From contig OY720098.1 in NCBI GenBank assembly GCA_963082875.1, forward strand, positions 8,680,001 to 8,744,000: a stretch of DNA of 64,000 nucleotides. The letters are read 5' to 3'. Position numbers and translations under genes: made by a program. The first letter of the stretch is position 1. Each line of letters starts with the position of its first letter. The notes beneath the pieces are model-generated. The model worked only from the letters and a program-made list of their open reading frames with translations. It did not search any database and was not told where the DNA came from. This document shows, piece after piece, positions 47,416-61,148 of the stretch. Source of the DNA: Corella eumyota. Its lineage: Eukaryota > Chordata > Ascidiacea > Phlebobranchia > Corellidae.

Positions 47416-48758
47416 CCTTATATAAATTATATAAGGATTCTTAAGTTAAAAACATAGTTAAATAAGGTTTCAAGTACCGGTAACTTAATGTTAATCTAAA
47501 CAAAATAGACATGCTAAGTAAATAAAGTACTACATGTGCAAAATTGTTCTTTTTAAAATTGAGGATAAATTACAAAACCTAGACAGAGATAAAAATAATG
47601 ACTATCATACTTAGTTCAGTTGTTTTATAAGTACATATATTTTAGTAGATAAAAAAAACAGCTATGTGGTTTTAGTAATTTTCATATGGTAATATTCTGA
47701 CATTAAACAGAAAACCAGTCTGCCAGTGCGCGGACAAATATCGCGCCATATAAAAAATGAAAACTGTTGACACCCACTAAATAGCGTTTAAAACAGCCTA
47801 AATGTATTTTATACAATCCATTTGATTAAAATCTATTTGAGCAACCTTTTACTAAACGTTCACGTTTTCTAATTTTCGCGATTTGTTTGTGTGTGCGCGC
47901 AAATACTAAATTGTGTATCCCCTTTACACGTGGTCACGTGACAATGTGTTGAACGTTGCTTACAAATTCAAACAATTTTTTGTTGATGCAAAGCTTAAGT
48001 TTTATAAAATAAACCGCACAACGAATGTACCACATCAAATCAAACACCTTACCTTTTATTGAACATATATATTAGTTTTTTAAAGACACGAACGAGACAG
48101 TTGTCGCAACACTTCAGCGCCAATTTTAATTTAGCAGGTGTACGATCGGTAAATACGCTTTGCGAAAAAAGTCTATAAGGTTTACTATCCATTGCATACT
48201 ACATTTTGGGGTGAAATATTGCAACATGTCAATTTATTGCTCTAAAAATATTAGAACGAAGTCAAAAGAACTACAATTTACAAAACAATAAACCTTAGCT
48301 AAAAAGGTTTTAAATCAAGGATAAATGCAATTTATGGATATTTTTTGTTAAAATATTTAATTAAACTAAAATTAGTTCACCTACACACAATTATTTTTTT
48401 AAATAGCAACTAATTATTAAATACGTGATTTTGTATTTTTAGAAAAGCAATGTTTACATTCAGAAATAAAGTGTCTACCAATTTTCCAAAATGTTTATTC
48501 ATTTTAAAGTTCAGCAGTAGTCCTCGCTGTCTGGCTGTTTTGTTAAGTCAGCTACCGGTAATAGACTAGTGATTGTGCGGTGTTTGTTACTTAGCTATAC
48601 TTTAAAAATTCTGTTTTGCAATTTTTAAATTTTCTATATGTTGAATGGTTGTAAGTAATCTTAGTTTCAATAAAAGAAAAATAGTCAGATAATGTTACGT
48701 CGAAAAATATTGACACTAGTATTCTTTTACAGATACGCTGACTTTAAATAATAAAAAC
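47416..48758. promoter_or_regulatory. Divergent promoter region between ZZZ3 and stonin
   Basis: 1.34 kb between start codons on opposite strands, with both leaders and possibly leader introns. The clearest element is a doublet of CACGTG E-boxes at 47927-47932 and 47935-47940; the second is inside the palindrome GTCACGTGAC, a USF/TFE-type site. Locally higher CpG content at 47.7-47.95 kb supports a promoter there. Confidence 0.5.
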
Positions 48759-51700
48759 ATGGCAAATCATGAAGAATCATTACTTAGTGAAGACGGTGAA
48801 ATTTTAGCTGGTGATACTTACCAAAATATGGGAACCTTTTTAAATGAACAAAGTGATAAATTTGGAATAGTTAATAATCATTCCGATGAAAACAATGAAG
48901 TTAAAAACTTTAAATTTCAAAATTTGTCAAATAAATCGCCAACAACCGAAGAATTTCAAATTCTTTCACTTTTACCCAAAGCAGCATCGCATGGCAGTGA
49001 CATTAGCAGTTCACCAGAGCTTGTAAATCATTTAAATACGATGCTACTCGATAAAAAAAATACTGATAAACAGGTAAACTTATTGTAAGTAATTAATAGA
49101 AAAATCAATTTTAATTTTAAATGCAAAACATTGTTTGGTTTATTACATGCCTTACTTATCGCAAAGCTTTGTTTATATTATTTATTTCAATGTAATTCAC
49201 TTTGTAAAATTATTGAGTAATTTGTTATCAACTTTGCAACAACTGATTTCAGGAAAATTTCCCTCATCAAAGTGTGAACACAGAAACTTTAAAACCAGAA
49301 TCACCATTTGATATTATTTTTAATCCCCCGCCAAATTCAATAGCTAAAAGTAATTCGAATTGGGTTGTGTTTGAAGAAAATAATGAAGCATTATCTGGTC
49401 TTAAAAACAATTTATATTCTGAAACAGACTTCTTTCAAAATGATACAACTTGTGTGCCAGACACAAATTTAAACAATCAACTTTTAAACAGTCCCATTTC
49501 ACAACTTTGTTCGAATGACAATTCGCTTTTATTATTTGAAGAAGAAAATATTTCTGTAAACAATATACCTAATGCCAAAATTTCCTATGTACCTCCTATA
49601 CCAGAAAGAGTTCTTGCGCCTCAATTTAATAATATCAATGTACAGCAATCACCATCTCCATGCTCGTTTTTAACTGACCTTGATCATCTGTATGCGAATG
49701 ACCAACAGTTGAAAGACAGCAATAATATTAACAATCTTGTTATGACACCGCCCTTAATACCACCCCGGAAAGAAATAGGGTCAGTAAAAAGTGACTTTTC
49801 ATTGGCAGAAACTTCACATGTCAGGTCACAGAGTGCATCTTGTGAGCAATGGATAACTTTTGATGAAACAGATGGATTAAACCAAAATCCAGTGATAAAC
49901 AAAGGTAAATGTTTTGAGAAGGTAGTCCTAAATCTCTTTTTAATAGACCTGTGTATAAATTGCATTATTTAAAAAAAAAAAAAAAAAATTTATTAGTTGA
50001 AGTTGTTGGAGGTACACCTGACCTTAAAGATAGTGTTGAAGATAATTATTTGGACTTGGTTTCTGATCATTCCAACTACTTTCCATCACAAACAAAGTAA
50101 TATGCTATCTGTATTGCATGTCAATTTAATAAGTTTAAATAATTTTAATAAGAGAAGCTTAGCATAATTAATATATGAAAAAATATAACACTAAGATTTT
50201 AGTGCTATCTTTTTAACATTGGAATTAAATTTTATTTTTGTTTTATCAGTGATAGTATGAGCTCATCTTTAAAGGAAAAATCCTCTGTAGATGAAGAATC
50301 AAATTGGTTGACTCCTTCATCATCAATTAAGAGGATGAGGAAAGGATATCAGCATCTTAATGATGAATCAGATGATGAAAAACAATCGAAGAGTGAGTCA
50401 TTTTATTATATTTTTTAAAATTTAAAGTTTTACCTTTCTGCACAATGTAACAGAGTTTTAGTAATTTAATTTAATTGTGCGTTAAACTATTAAACCCCAT
50501 TCTTTATTGTGTAAAAGTTATTCTATAGACTTTCTGCAAGTTCCTAAAGTTTACCTTTTTAAGTGGTTACTTTGCTTCTTTATGTTGTAAATCCCCTTTG
50601 CATGTCACCTAAACAACTGGTAGGAGCTTAAGTTTGTTGTAGACTAGGCTTTACTGTTGTTTTTTCAAAAAACTATAAATTATTAACAATTTAATTACAA
50701 TGTTACTAACTAGTAAAACATTTTCAACAAAATTCATTAATATTATATATATATAGTTTGTTTTATTTATTATAACAATGTAATAAGAGAATACAAAGAC
50801 AAACTAATTATTAAAGAATTGAGTATTTGTGTTAGGTTCTTATAATCATTATAATTGTAACCTAAAAAGATTTTTAAATATATTCATAACTTATTTGTTT
50901 AATTGTCATTGTTTTTTTGTGGTTAAAATTTTTAAGGATGGATTTCCACTGGGAATCAGATAACCAGTAAGATTTTTTCTAATCAGGAAAAATGTTCAGA
51001 AATTTGTATTGATTTTTTTATTTATAGCAAATCAATACTTTTACATTAGGCTAATCAAAACTCCTGCTGTGATTTAACTTAATGCCATCACACATTTAAA
51101 AATTAAACTGGTTAGCTGTGTTTTGTATAAACAAAAGCATATCTCATTATTTTATGAGATGATTAATGCATTTACACTGTACAGAAGTCACGCAAATTAA
51201 AATACAGTTTTTAAAGTATTAATAATTAATGTGATTGCTTTTTAAGCATGCCACAAGTCAAAAAATAAAATAAAATGTATAAAAATAAATGAAAGTATAT
51301 ATTACCTAAAAGTATGTGTATTTTATTAAACAATCTTGCAAAATCAAATACGTATTTTTGTTTTAAAATGACAAGACTTTTGTTTAACATGTTAAGTCAA
51401 CCCTTCAACAATAATCCCATTTTTGAATTAAAATAAAAACCAAGCCCATACATATTTAGTAAATAACAAAATTAAATTTATTTTGAAATTACAACAGAAG
51501 AGCAAGACAGTGACATCGTTGTAATTGAAGTTACGACCGATTTATCCCCGATCAAACAACAATCAACTTGGGTTCCTATCCAGAATGAAGTGGATGATGT
51601 GGATGGTTCATCAGGAAATGTGAGCGCACATAATAGCCTGGCTGATGATCAAGAAGTAAATGATGATTTGGACGATTTTAACACTGACCGGTATTCAAAG

Positions 51701-54700
51701 TTTTATATATTTTTGTATTCTAAAAGACTTTAAATGGTGTAGGGCTATATGTATTTAGGACTTTAATATATGGTTGATTTAACATAATAAAATATTAAAT
51801 CTTGTGGGCCTTAAATAGCAATTTTGCATAGCCTTATATTTTCAATTACACAAAAACAACTTCTGTAATAGGTCAATTCATGACTTGAAAAGGTCAATTT
51901 AACTTGTTACTCATTTTACATGTCATGGCATTACCACGAACAATTATCTGACTAGCATACAAAACTGCTACCAATTTGTCACACAATTTAAACTAATTTG
52001 GAAAAATTAAATTTTTTTGCAGATTGTCAGCTAATATCAACGACTTGAAGGGATTTAATCGGGTTGACAAAGGTTCTCAAAACAATCTCGTTGACTTTTC
52101 TGAGTCGGCAGAAAATCTTGACAGTGTAACATGTGCAAGTATTAACAGCAACGAAGATCTTGAAACAATATTTGACATGTCTGCTCAGGGCGACACTTTA
52201 AAACGAAGACGAAAGAAAAATAGGCTAGATGATTCACAACCTGGACAGGTTGAAACAGACACCGGGATTTCACACACACAGCCTGTGTTTTTTATTGCAC
52301 CCAATGAAGCAGATACAAGTGTAACGCTTGCTCCTACAAATCCATTCTGGACTCCATCATCACTTGGTGAAACTGCTTCATTAACATCCAACACAAGCGA
52401 TAATAACCCCTTCGATAAAGTTAATTTTCAAACGACTGCCACAAACGAGGTCATGACCCCAAAAAGTAGGATCTTATTTCCATCTATTCCTCCACCTCCC
52501 TCTTGCACTAAAGTTAGAAAGTCTTCTGGGAGCATCCGAAGAGGAAGATCACATGTGTCTTCTCCGCTAGTTTCGGACAATGACGACATAGCTCTTCAAA
52601 TGATGTCCTTAAATCAAATGGAGGACTTACAACCTTCCAGTTTGTTATCGGGGAATGAAAGTGACCATGTTTTTTTCGACAGTTCTCAGCAGAGCGATGC
52701 ATTGATCGACAATCTCAGTGGTTCTTTAAACTTAAACACAAACACTAACAATGTATCAGACACTACTGTGTTAAACAACATAACCTTTCCTATAACTTTT
52801 AATGACGAAGATGATCCATTTGATACTTTTAATTCACCCATAGTTGAAAAAGAAGAGGCGCGAAATAGTGACGATTTTATGGAATCGAATGTTGCGATTT
52901 TTGGTTTTTCAGATGATGTAGTCAATTTAAATGATCTAAAACTTAATGAGTGCTTAGAAGTTCAGCAGGACAATGTTAATTTAGTGGAAAGCCCTATTGA
53001 AATTGACACAGACCTGCAGAACGAACTTATTGCTGAAAATGAAAATATATCAGAAAAGAAGCCAATTCTTGATGATGAAATAAACCTAAAAGTTTTGGAA
53101 TGGAATATGTTAATGAGATTTCCTAGAGAAAAAAAGGTGATGAGCTCAAGAAAATGGGTTCCAATTTATGTGAGATTAAATATTGACAAGGTAAGAACAA
53201 AATAATAAGCAATTGGTATTTAACAAAAAAATAAGCAACTGGTATTTAAAACAGCAATTTGTTAATATTCGAAACAGATTTTTTATCAAAATTTTTTGAT
53301 ATGCATAGTTTATACTAAGTTAGTACATTGGCAGGAATTTATTTTTTTCAATTATTTGGCAAATTAAATACAGGATTTTAATTTAACTTAAATTAAATTT
53401 TGTAATCATCATTTTTAGATTAACCATCCTAGTCTTCAACTATTTCACACATCAAGTTCAACGAACCCTTACTATGTCATCTCCCTATCAGGTCATGACT
53501 GGCAGGTCACTGAACCCACTCTACAACCTCGCTTTTACAACACTGACTCTCTTAATGATATGGAGCCTGAGCACATGAAAAGAAAGGTCCACACTGTTAA
53601 AATATTGCATGTCAGGTACAAAGAGAAACTCTCATACACATCAAGAAAAAGTGAAGTTATGATGAAAAGTCCTTTTGGGTTCAAGGTATTTTTGAATTTT
53701 TTTTTTAGAAATTAATAATTTTTATAAAAATTTTTTTGTAAACTTCTGTTAATTAAAATTATAAAGTAATTTGTAATTTTATAGGCTACTAATTATTATA
53801 TTATTTTCTTGCTTATATTTATAAATATTGTTGGTATTTTAAAATTGCTTAATTAATTCAGATTTTATATTTTTAATCTTTGCAAATCATGATATGTTAA
53901 ATTTAGTAACAGGCAGTTATTAATATCCTGCACTATTTCTTTTAACATAGCATTCCATGAAAGGAAAACAAGCTGTTAAACTAGGAACTGAAAGTTACTG
54001 TTATTTTGTCAGCTTTTTGCATGCTCTTAGCAATGCATCGTTCAATGCAAACAGGTTTGAGCTATTTTTATTGCAATATAGTGTTGATATAGTAACTTTT
54101 AACAAATTATAAAAATTACATATTTTTTTTCTTACTAGAAACAAAATGAATTTATTTTTCCCAAAAATAAAACAATTTGTTATTTTATTACCTTAAATTT
54201 TTAAATTATTCTCACCGTTGTTTTAAATTTTTACTAAACAATAAACTGTAGTTATTTTTCAAAAAGCAACGCGATTTATAACTTAAAAAAATTATTTTTT
54301 AGGCTTTCAAGTTCAACGGAAAAGTCGGAGGAAGCAGAAGAACATTCCCCTGTTGTTAAATTTCATTCGAGGGATGAAATTATATTTAATGTTAAAGACA
54401 CACTGAGGGTAAGAAGGTTAAAACTATCTGTAACTCAAAAAATAGTATAAATACATTTTTAAAAAATCCATGGTACATACTAAGTTTTTGTGTTTCAAAT
54501 AAACTTAACACCTTCTTAATTTATCTAATTCAAGGGTAGTGTTTCAGAGAGTGGAAAAGTTGAAGCGAAAGTTCAAGTAAATGTTTTTGTCACCTCCTTT
54601 CTATCTGGTGATCCAATGGCTACTGTCACATTCAATGATAATAAGGTTAGAAATATTTAGTTTTATCATATTTCCTTTATTAGTTTAACATAATTGAAAA

Positions 54701-56707
54701 TTTAATTCTTACTGCCTTTTTGATAAACTCTTGAGATGTGACTATTAAATATTGTGTTATTAAATATTGTTTGTTGTGGGTTGTGTATGCTTAGACATTA
54801 ACAGATTTGTCTGGCTTGTCGCATTGTTTATGGATAATATAAGTCTGCTAACAACATTAACCAACCACAGCATACCATTATGTGATAGATAACAAATTCT
54901 TTCACACTTAATACCAGATTTATGTAATACAATATATATACTTAATTTTTTCAAATTTAAAAAAGACTTTTGTTTAGGCTTTGGTTATATAAAATATATT
55001 ATTGAAATAATAATTTGAATATATTTTGCTATAGAAATGACAAAATTTTTTTTTTTTTAAACTATCTTAAGTTAAGTATTTATTTTCAAGGTTGAAGGTA
55101 GCGAGGTGGTAAGTCGTGAAGATATTCTTCCAAGTAGTAATGAAAGTTGGATTGAAATTAATGATGTTGCTGTTCATAAATGTTGTACAAGGAAGGGTTA
55201 TGACAAGCCAACAGCATCAGTTACATTTCATCCCCCAGATGCATGCAAATTTGAACTTTTAAGGTAAATGCAAAAAAACAATTACAATTCCAAGTTTCTA
55301 ATCTTTTTAATAAAGTTCTATGTTAAATTAAATGTACATTTTCCAACTATAAACATAGTCAGGTTGCGTTTTAAAATCAACCCACTTATACAGTGTTAAG
55401 CATTAAATCAAGTATGGCCCTCAATTTTGCAATGAAAGTTGGTTATTGATTGTGGTAGAATGTTATTGATTAGTTGGACTCTTTTAATTCCAAACTAATG
55501 TTTTGGATGGAAGGTTTTATTGATTTAATTTAATATTTTCCCTTAGAGAAAAATAATGCTTTTTTTCTACTCGAATGTATTTAAAAATATTTTTTTTGTT
55601 TTAGGTTTAACTGTCTCTATAAAGAGCCACAATTTCCTGTGTTAATTAAAGCATCAGCAAATGTGAAAGGAGTACAAGTCACTATAAGATGTGTTGTGAG
55701 ATCAAGCACAAATCATAGTTCCAACAAAGATCTATTATCCCAAGTAAACCCTTGTTTATCTACTAATTTTTATACAAACTTAATTTCCTACTGTAACAGG
55801 AATTTCATTAAGAATCTGCCAATAAACATAATAAGCCTCTTAATTTGCTGATACAAATTATTTATTTTTGTTTTTTTAGGTACCATGTGAAGACTTATCA
55901 ATACGTTTCTCAATACCAGAGCGTTGGGTTCCTGCTTTCAGGAAAACAGGAAGAATCAGAATAAAATCCGTGCATGCCAAGCGAGCAACTAAAGTTGGGT
56001 CAGCACAGGCTGAAAACGTGATGTTGGGAAGTAATGCAACACTAGAGGCATCAATGGGTGATGCAAAATATGAAGCTGCTTATAAATCACTTGTTTGGAG
56101 AATGCCAAGATTTCCAGAGAAAAATGCTGGTAAAAAATAAATGAAAATATAAAAACTTTGTAAAATTAATAAGTATTGGCATAATCTTTGCCCTAACTAT
56201 TATTTAGTTTCTTTTTTGGGGCACAAACTGTTTAAAAATTGATTTAAAATTTTTAGCTCAAAACACCCCTCAAGTACTAACCTGTTTCATCGAGTTGAAC
56301 TCAGATCGAGACTTACCTGAGTTGAGTGAGCTAACAAAATCACTTGGAAGTTGTGAGGTTGAGTATACAATGCCAAGTTCAACTGCTTCTTCTGTTTGCG
56401 TTCGCTCAGTCAATTTACCTAACGCAAATAAAGCGGAAAAATTTGTTTGTTACTCAGCTCATTATTTTTATAAGGTCAGTTGCTTGTGTTTAAATAATTT
56501 GAAGGTTTTAAACTGTGACAAATCCAGTCATACAAAATGCATTATTGTCATTGTGTAATTTTAAAAAAATCCTACTTATATTCTTATATTTCTAGATAAA
56601 TGATGCCTTTTTTCAAAAAAGTATATTTTTATAAATTTAAAATTCTATTTACGTTTTAGGTTGGAATTTTATTGACACACGATCTTAACAATGAAAACAG
56701 CAGCTAA
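48759..56707 (+). CDS. Stonin, endocytic adaptor with mu-homology domain
   Basis: Clathrin adaptor that sorts synaptotagmin in endocytosis. Fifteen exons: 48759-49073, 49253-49904, 49997-50096, 50250-50392, 51498-51690, 52023-53190, 53419-53685, 53951-54054, 54303-54408, 54535-54645, 55091-55263, 55605-55743, 55880-56129, 56257-56474, 56660-56707, giving 1328 residues (human stonin-2 about 900). The long disordered N-terminal part holds AP-2 ear-type WVxF motifs (WVVF near residue 143, WITF near 309). It also holds EH-domain NPF motifs (TNPFWTP, NNPFDKV) and a DPF (DDPFDTF). From about residue 838 the stonin-homology region begins (MRFPREKKVMSSRKWVPIYV), followed by the mu-homology domain, with YKEPQFPVLIKASANVKG, LSIRFSIPERWVPAFRK and YKSLVWRMPRFPEK as clear adaptor-medium-chain signatures. 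The intron before 49997 has an 18-A run next to its acceptor, so that exon edge is less sure. STON1 and STON2 cannot be told apart. Confidence 0.92.
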
Positions 56708-58004
56708 AGGTTAAATTTTAATCCTTGACAATACACATTTTAAAGATTTGAATATGTGTTAAATTGCATGTCAGCCACCCTTTTTACATCTCAACCTTGC
56801 TTATGCTTTAGATAGCTTTTTAATGCTTATCATACATGTCTGTTAAACCTCATGCATTGACAGATGTATTAATACTGCCATAATTGAATTCTATTGTGTT
56901 TAAATTTAACATAGAGATGAACTAGTTCTGTACGTTTTAAATCTGTATATACTCTTTTTAATGTGCTGCGCGCATTGCTTTTTTCACATATACTTTTGAG
57001 CTCGCAATTGGCGTAAAGCTTTTTACTTAAATAGATATATTTTTATTTATGTTTTTTTTATTCATATTGCTGTGATTTTATTTATACTACCATTAGCATT
57101 TCAACCTTTTTGGGTGTTTATCTTATTTTGCATTTAATGATCTAGACTTAATAGGACAGTATAATTGTTGTATTTGCTTGGTGGTGCTTCTTCAATAGTA
57201 ATTCTATAAAATAGTAAGCTAGTACATTTCTGTTATTACAGTATTAAGTATTAATAGTATTATATTGAAGTTTAAAAAATACTTTAGAAACGATTTCATG
57301 TTTTGAAAGTATATTTGTGTGCAATTTTTCAATCCTTTTTGGTGCTCGTTTTTTTTCTTGTTATTTTTGCTATTATCATTATGCTTGTTGTTTTTGTTGT
57401 GTTCATATTTCTTGATACATTAGTTCCAGTGCAAAGTTACCGCATCCAGTGTTTATTTGGTTCATCCTAACGTTTAAATAAATGTGTTGTCCAGAAAAAA
57501 ATATATTTATTATACTTGATAATTGTGTAAAATTCAAGGTTTTTCAGAAGATAGGGCCCTTTCTTAGCATATTAAATTATGTAGGTCAAGCTTTGGGCCT
57601 TGTTATTCTTGCAGTATTTTTTTACCTTATAGCTAATAATTATTTAGTAGAAAAGGTTCTTAATTTGTTACCCTACCCACCTTTATGCAAGTAATAGTTT
57701 AAAGTTTGTAAATGTTATCTTTTAATCTAGTGTTTTATAAAAATTTTTAACTTTAAAACCTTCAGTAGGCCGATGGTATGTAGCATCACCCTCCATTCTA
57801 AGGTGTTAAATATTGCAGTAAATATCAAATGAGTAAGCCTGACATTGGATCAAGCGTGACATGCCACTGTGCCACGTCTTAACAATTCCTTGAGTACAGG
57901 GACTTTCCCTGCAAAAATGTAAGGATTCTGTTATTCCTTAATAACAATACGAGATAAAAGCGTCAGGCAGTGAATTGCTTCTTAGTTGTGTTATAATTAA
58001 GAGG
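56708..58004. other. Stonin 3' UTR and CRTAP upstream region
   Basis: About 1.3 kb of AT-rich non-coding DNA. AATAAA at about 57477 is a good candidate poly(A) signal for stonin. A 70-codon hydrophobic open frame at 57482-57694 has no splice support or recognisable motif and is not called. Confidence 0.5.
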
Positions 58005-60257
58005 ATGTGGAAGATTAGTATTTTTTGCATAGCCCTAATTTTATTAAGAACAAAACACGTTTACTCTTCTACAGATGTAAGTATCTTGTTTTGTGATTTA
58101 AATGTTGGTTAAAATATTTGATATTTCTTTTGCTAGCTTTTGTTTTTTTTTAATTTTTTTAGTATGTTATTAATAAGTCTTTTCTATTTAGGATGAAATA
58201 GATAACTCTGAAGACAAGAAACCTACAATAGCAGATCTGGTTGACAAAGCAATAAGTCATTACCATGCTGAAGAGTGGCGAGATTCCATAAACTATTTCG
58301 AGAAAGCTTTAGTCAGCTACAAGATGTTACAACATGTTGAAATCACCTGTGGGGTATGATAGATTTAATAATAATAAAAAAAGAATAAATATATAAACTG
58401 CATTACTTTTATTTTACAGTTTGCTAATGATATTTGTGAATAAAAAGTTTAAATGTCTTGTAATATATATATCTATATAGGTGTGTGTGTACTTATTTAT
58501 TCATTTTAAATTTTATAGGTGCGGTGCAAAAATGCTAATATCAGCAAAGAACTCAACCTGGATTTTAAAGATAATTTTGATTTAAAATACATGGGCGATA
58601 TATTGGCAAAGAGCAACTGTATAAAGCTGTGCAAAGAAGAGCATCCATTTGCCAGTACCGTGCAATACATACCACCAGTAAGTTTGTTTGTTCACTCGCA
58701 TATGTGTGTTACAATAGTGAACTAGTTTTGTTTTACAACAGAAAGCTTGAATATTTATATTTGTTATATTTTATTATTAATACTTTTTTTAAGCAATTAC
58801 AAGAAGATTTGGATTCAAAGAAAGCTTATGACTTTTTACAATTTGCATATTACAATTTAAATGCTTTTAAAAAAGCTTCACAGGTTAGTTCATTTAAAAA
58901 ATATTAGTTATAAATTATAAATGTATAAATGTTTTTTCCATTAAAAATAAATTTTGTTTGTTGAAGGCTGCTTACACATTTTTACAAGCTAACAGTGAGA
59001 ATGAGCAAGCATATGAAAATGTTAATCGATATCTAGAGATGGAAGAAATAAATGAAGAAGACTTAAAAGATTTAGAGGAACCCAAATTCTATGTAAGAAA
59101 GAGTTTAATGAATTTCAAAGAAAAGCTTAGTTATATCGGGTTATTTGTCTCTCTTTTTATAGTATATTATTTAACTAATTCTACCATTTATATGCTAAAT
59201 AGTAAATTCTTAGTGTTGGTAGTTTAATCCAAGCAAAAAAACTTTAAAATTTACATATTATTTTTTAGAAATTATTTGTGGAGGGGATTATGGCTTATGA
59301 AGACAAAGACTATAGTGGAACAGTAACGAGTTTGGAGAAATGTTTAGTTGAATATTATAAGTCACATGAAGAATGTTTGACTTTGTGTTACAAACCATCT
59401 TTTCCAACCTTTTTTTATCGATTTTATAAATCGATGACAGGTCAGTTTTCGTATATACATTTTTTTTATGAAACTAAATATTTTTTAGAATGATTACAAG
59501 AAATTTTAATTAATTTATTTTTTAGAGCATTACAATGGAAGTCTTAAATGTGAACTGAAGTGTAATGAAAAGTTAGATCCAGTGGTCATGGAAACTAAAA
59601 TTGATCATTTTGCAGCACATTGTTACTCCTATTTACAGTTCTCATACCATTCATGTAAATAAATTACTAAATTTTTGTATAAGGAAAAATTTAACAATGT
59701 TTTAAAAACGTTATTATATTTTAAAATTTAATTTTTCAGCTGTAATTATTTTCCAAATTTAAACTAATTTTTTTTTATTTTGAAAATTTAGTAAGTAACC
59801 CTGAGATGGCAGTGTTCTCAGCAATGTCAGTGTTGTTATTAAACCCTGAACAGGAAAATGCAGAAACAAACGTGGAATATTACAAACAAACAGCAGAAGA
59901 TCACAATTTGTCTTTAAGCAAACATTTTCACCCAAGAAAAGATGCCGTAAAGTTTCATTCTTATTTAAATAAGTTAGAAAAATTGATTGAAATTGGGGAA
60001 GAACTGTTAAATGAAAATGATGAGGTATAAAATAAACTTAAAAATTTTATTTCAATATTGAAATTTTATAAGCCCCTTTTTTTGTATTAGTCAAGTAACT
60101 TTTAACAATTTGTTAACATAATTTTCAGACTAATATGTCTGTTTTAATATAGGCCGAGGTACTAGAAGATGAGCAGTCTAATGATATGGCAAGTTTAATT
60201 GCAGATCTAACCGAATCAATTTCAATTAAACTAGACGAAAAACTTCTAAATATTTAG
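58005..60257 (+). CDS. CRTAP: Cartilage-associated protein of the leprecan family
   Basis: ER-luminal partner of prolyl 3-hydroxylase and cyclophilin B, needed for 3-hydroxylation and folding of fibrillar collagen. Nine exons: 58005-58076, 58192-58353, 58519-58677, 58794-58883, 58967-59092, 59269-59440, 59526-59654, 59792-60024, 60153-60257, giving 415 residues (human 401). MWKISIFCIALILLRTKHVY is a signal peptide. Two TPR-like blocks follow, and the four CxxxC pairs that mark the family are all present (CGVRC, CIKLC, CLTLC, CELKC). Human-like stretches include YDFLQFAYYNLNAFKKA, HFAAHCYSYLQFSYHS and SLSKHFHPRKDAVKFHSYL. There is no 2-oxoglutarate dioxygenase domain, so it is CRTAP or P3H4/SC65 type rather than P3H1-3; the acidic tail favours CRTAP. 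No KDEL-type ending is seen (ends KLLNI), as in CRTAP. Confidence 0.9.
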
Positions 60258-60844
60258 GGTGCCGCTGTATCTTATGCCTTTTTAATTTGTCATTTTTTAA
60301 TTGCCCTTTGTATGCGCTATGCATTTTTTACCTAATATTTTGACATCTTTCATGCAGTATTATAATTTATTGTATTTAAATTAATTAGCACTTGTAATAT
60401 TTACCAGACATCAAGCCTGTAAGCCAAATATATTGAAATCTATATTATTTAAATGCTTTCTTACCAAAATACATGCACAATTATGTATAAGTTGTAATAG
60501 AAAATTTTAAGAAACTTTGTCAGGTAATTTTATGAAGTGAAAAATACACGAGGAAAAATTGCCTATTGTAAACAATAATCAACAGCCCAGATTTAAAATT
60601 ATTACAAAATCATGTTGAATAGTAATTATACCAAGAAAAAGGGTTTTATTTATTTTAAACAAAATACAGGAGGGAAATTAAAATAAAACATATTAAAATA
60701 TCCATTATCCCCAAAATAACCTAAAAAAATAAAAATAACTTGTGCTTTATTAAAAAATAAAATCTATATAAGCATTACTTATTAAGGTGTTATAATAAAC
60801 CTGTCAAACCTTTTTTTTAGTTATATTAAATACAAATTAAAATC
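60258..60844. other. Convergent 3' region between CRTAP and TOMM7
   Basis: About 590 bases of AT-rich non-coding DNA that must hold both 3' UTRs. No repeat or RNA gene recognised. Confidence 0.5.
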
Positions 60845-61148
60845 TCACGATAAAATTGTTGGTTCTGGCATTCCAGGGTCTGCTCCTCTTTTAAATCCTT
60901 AAAGAATTAAAATATGAAGATAAATTAAAAGCAAACAAAGCAAAAAATCATATTTTCGTCTTCTTTTAAGTTGTACAATTTCTAGCAACATACAGTAAAC
61001 GATTTTATCTAGTTTACTATATAAAAATTATATATTTTTCAAGTTTGTACCTACCTAACGTTAATATCAAAGGTATCCAACCCCATCGAAATATGTGTCT
61101 GCATACCCCAAACGCTTGGGAAATTCTTCGTTTTGCAACAGGGCCCAT
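60845..61148 (-). CDS. TOMM7: Mitochondrial import receptor subunit TOM7
   Basis: Small outer-membrane subunit that tunes assembly of the TOM translocase and helps stabilise PINK1. Two exons, 61148-61055 and 60897-60845, join in phase (31 codons plus one base, then two bases plus 17 codons including the stop) to make 48 residues. The membrane segment RWGWIPLILTLGFKRGADPG with MPEPTILS matches human RWGFIPLVIYLGFKRGADPGMPEPTVLSLLWG. The donor (GTAGGT) and acceptor (TTTAAG) are good. The protein is shorter than the human one because it stops right after TILS and has a slightly shorter N-terminus. The first coding exon directly follows an A-rich leader. Its small size makes it easy to miss. Confidence 0.93.

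Noticed and set aside
57482-57694. 70-codon hydrophobic frame downstream of stonin
   Set aside because: It begins just after a likely poly(A) signal and has no homology or splice support.
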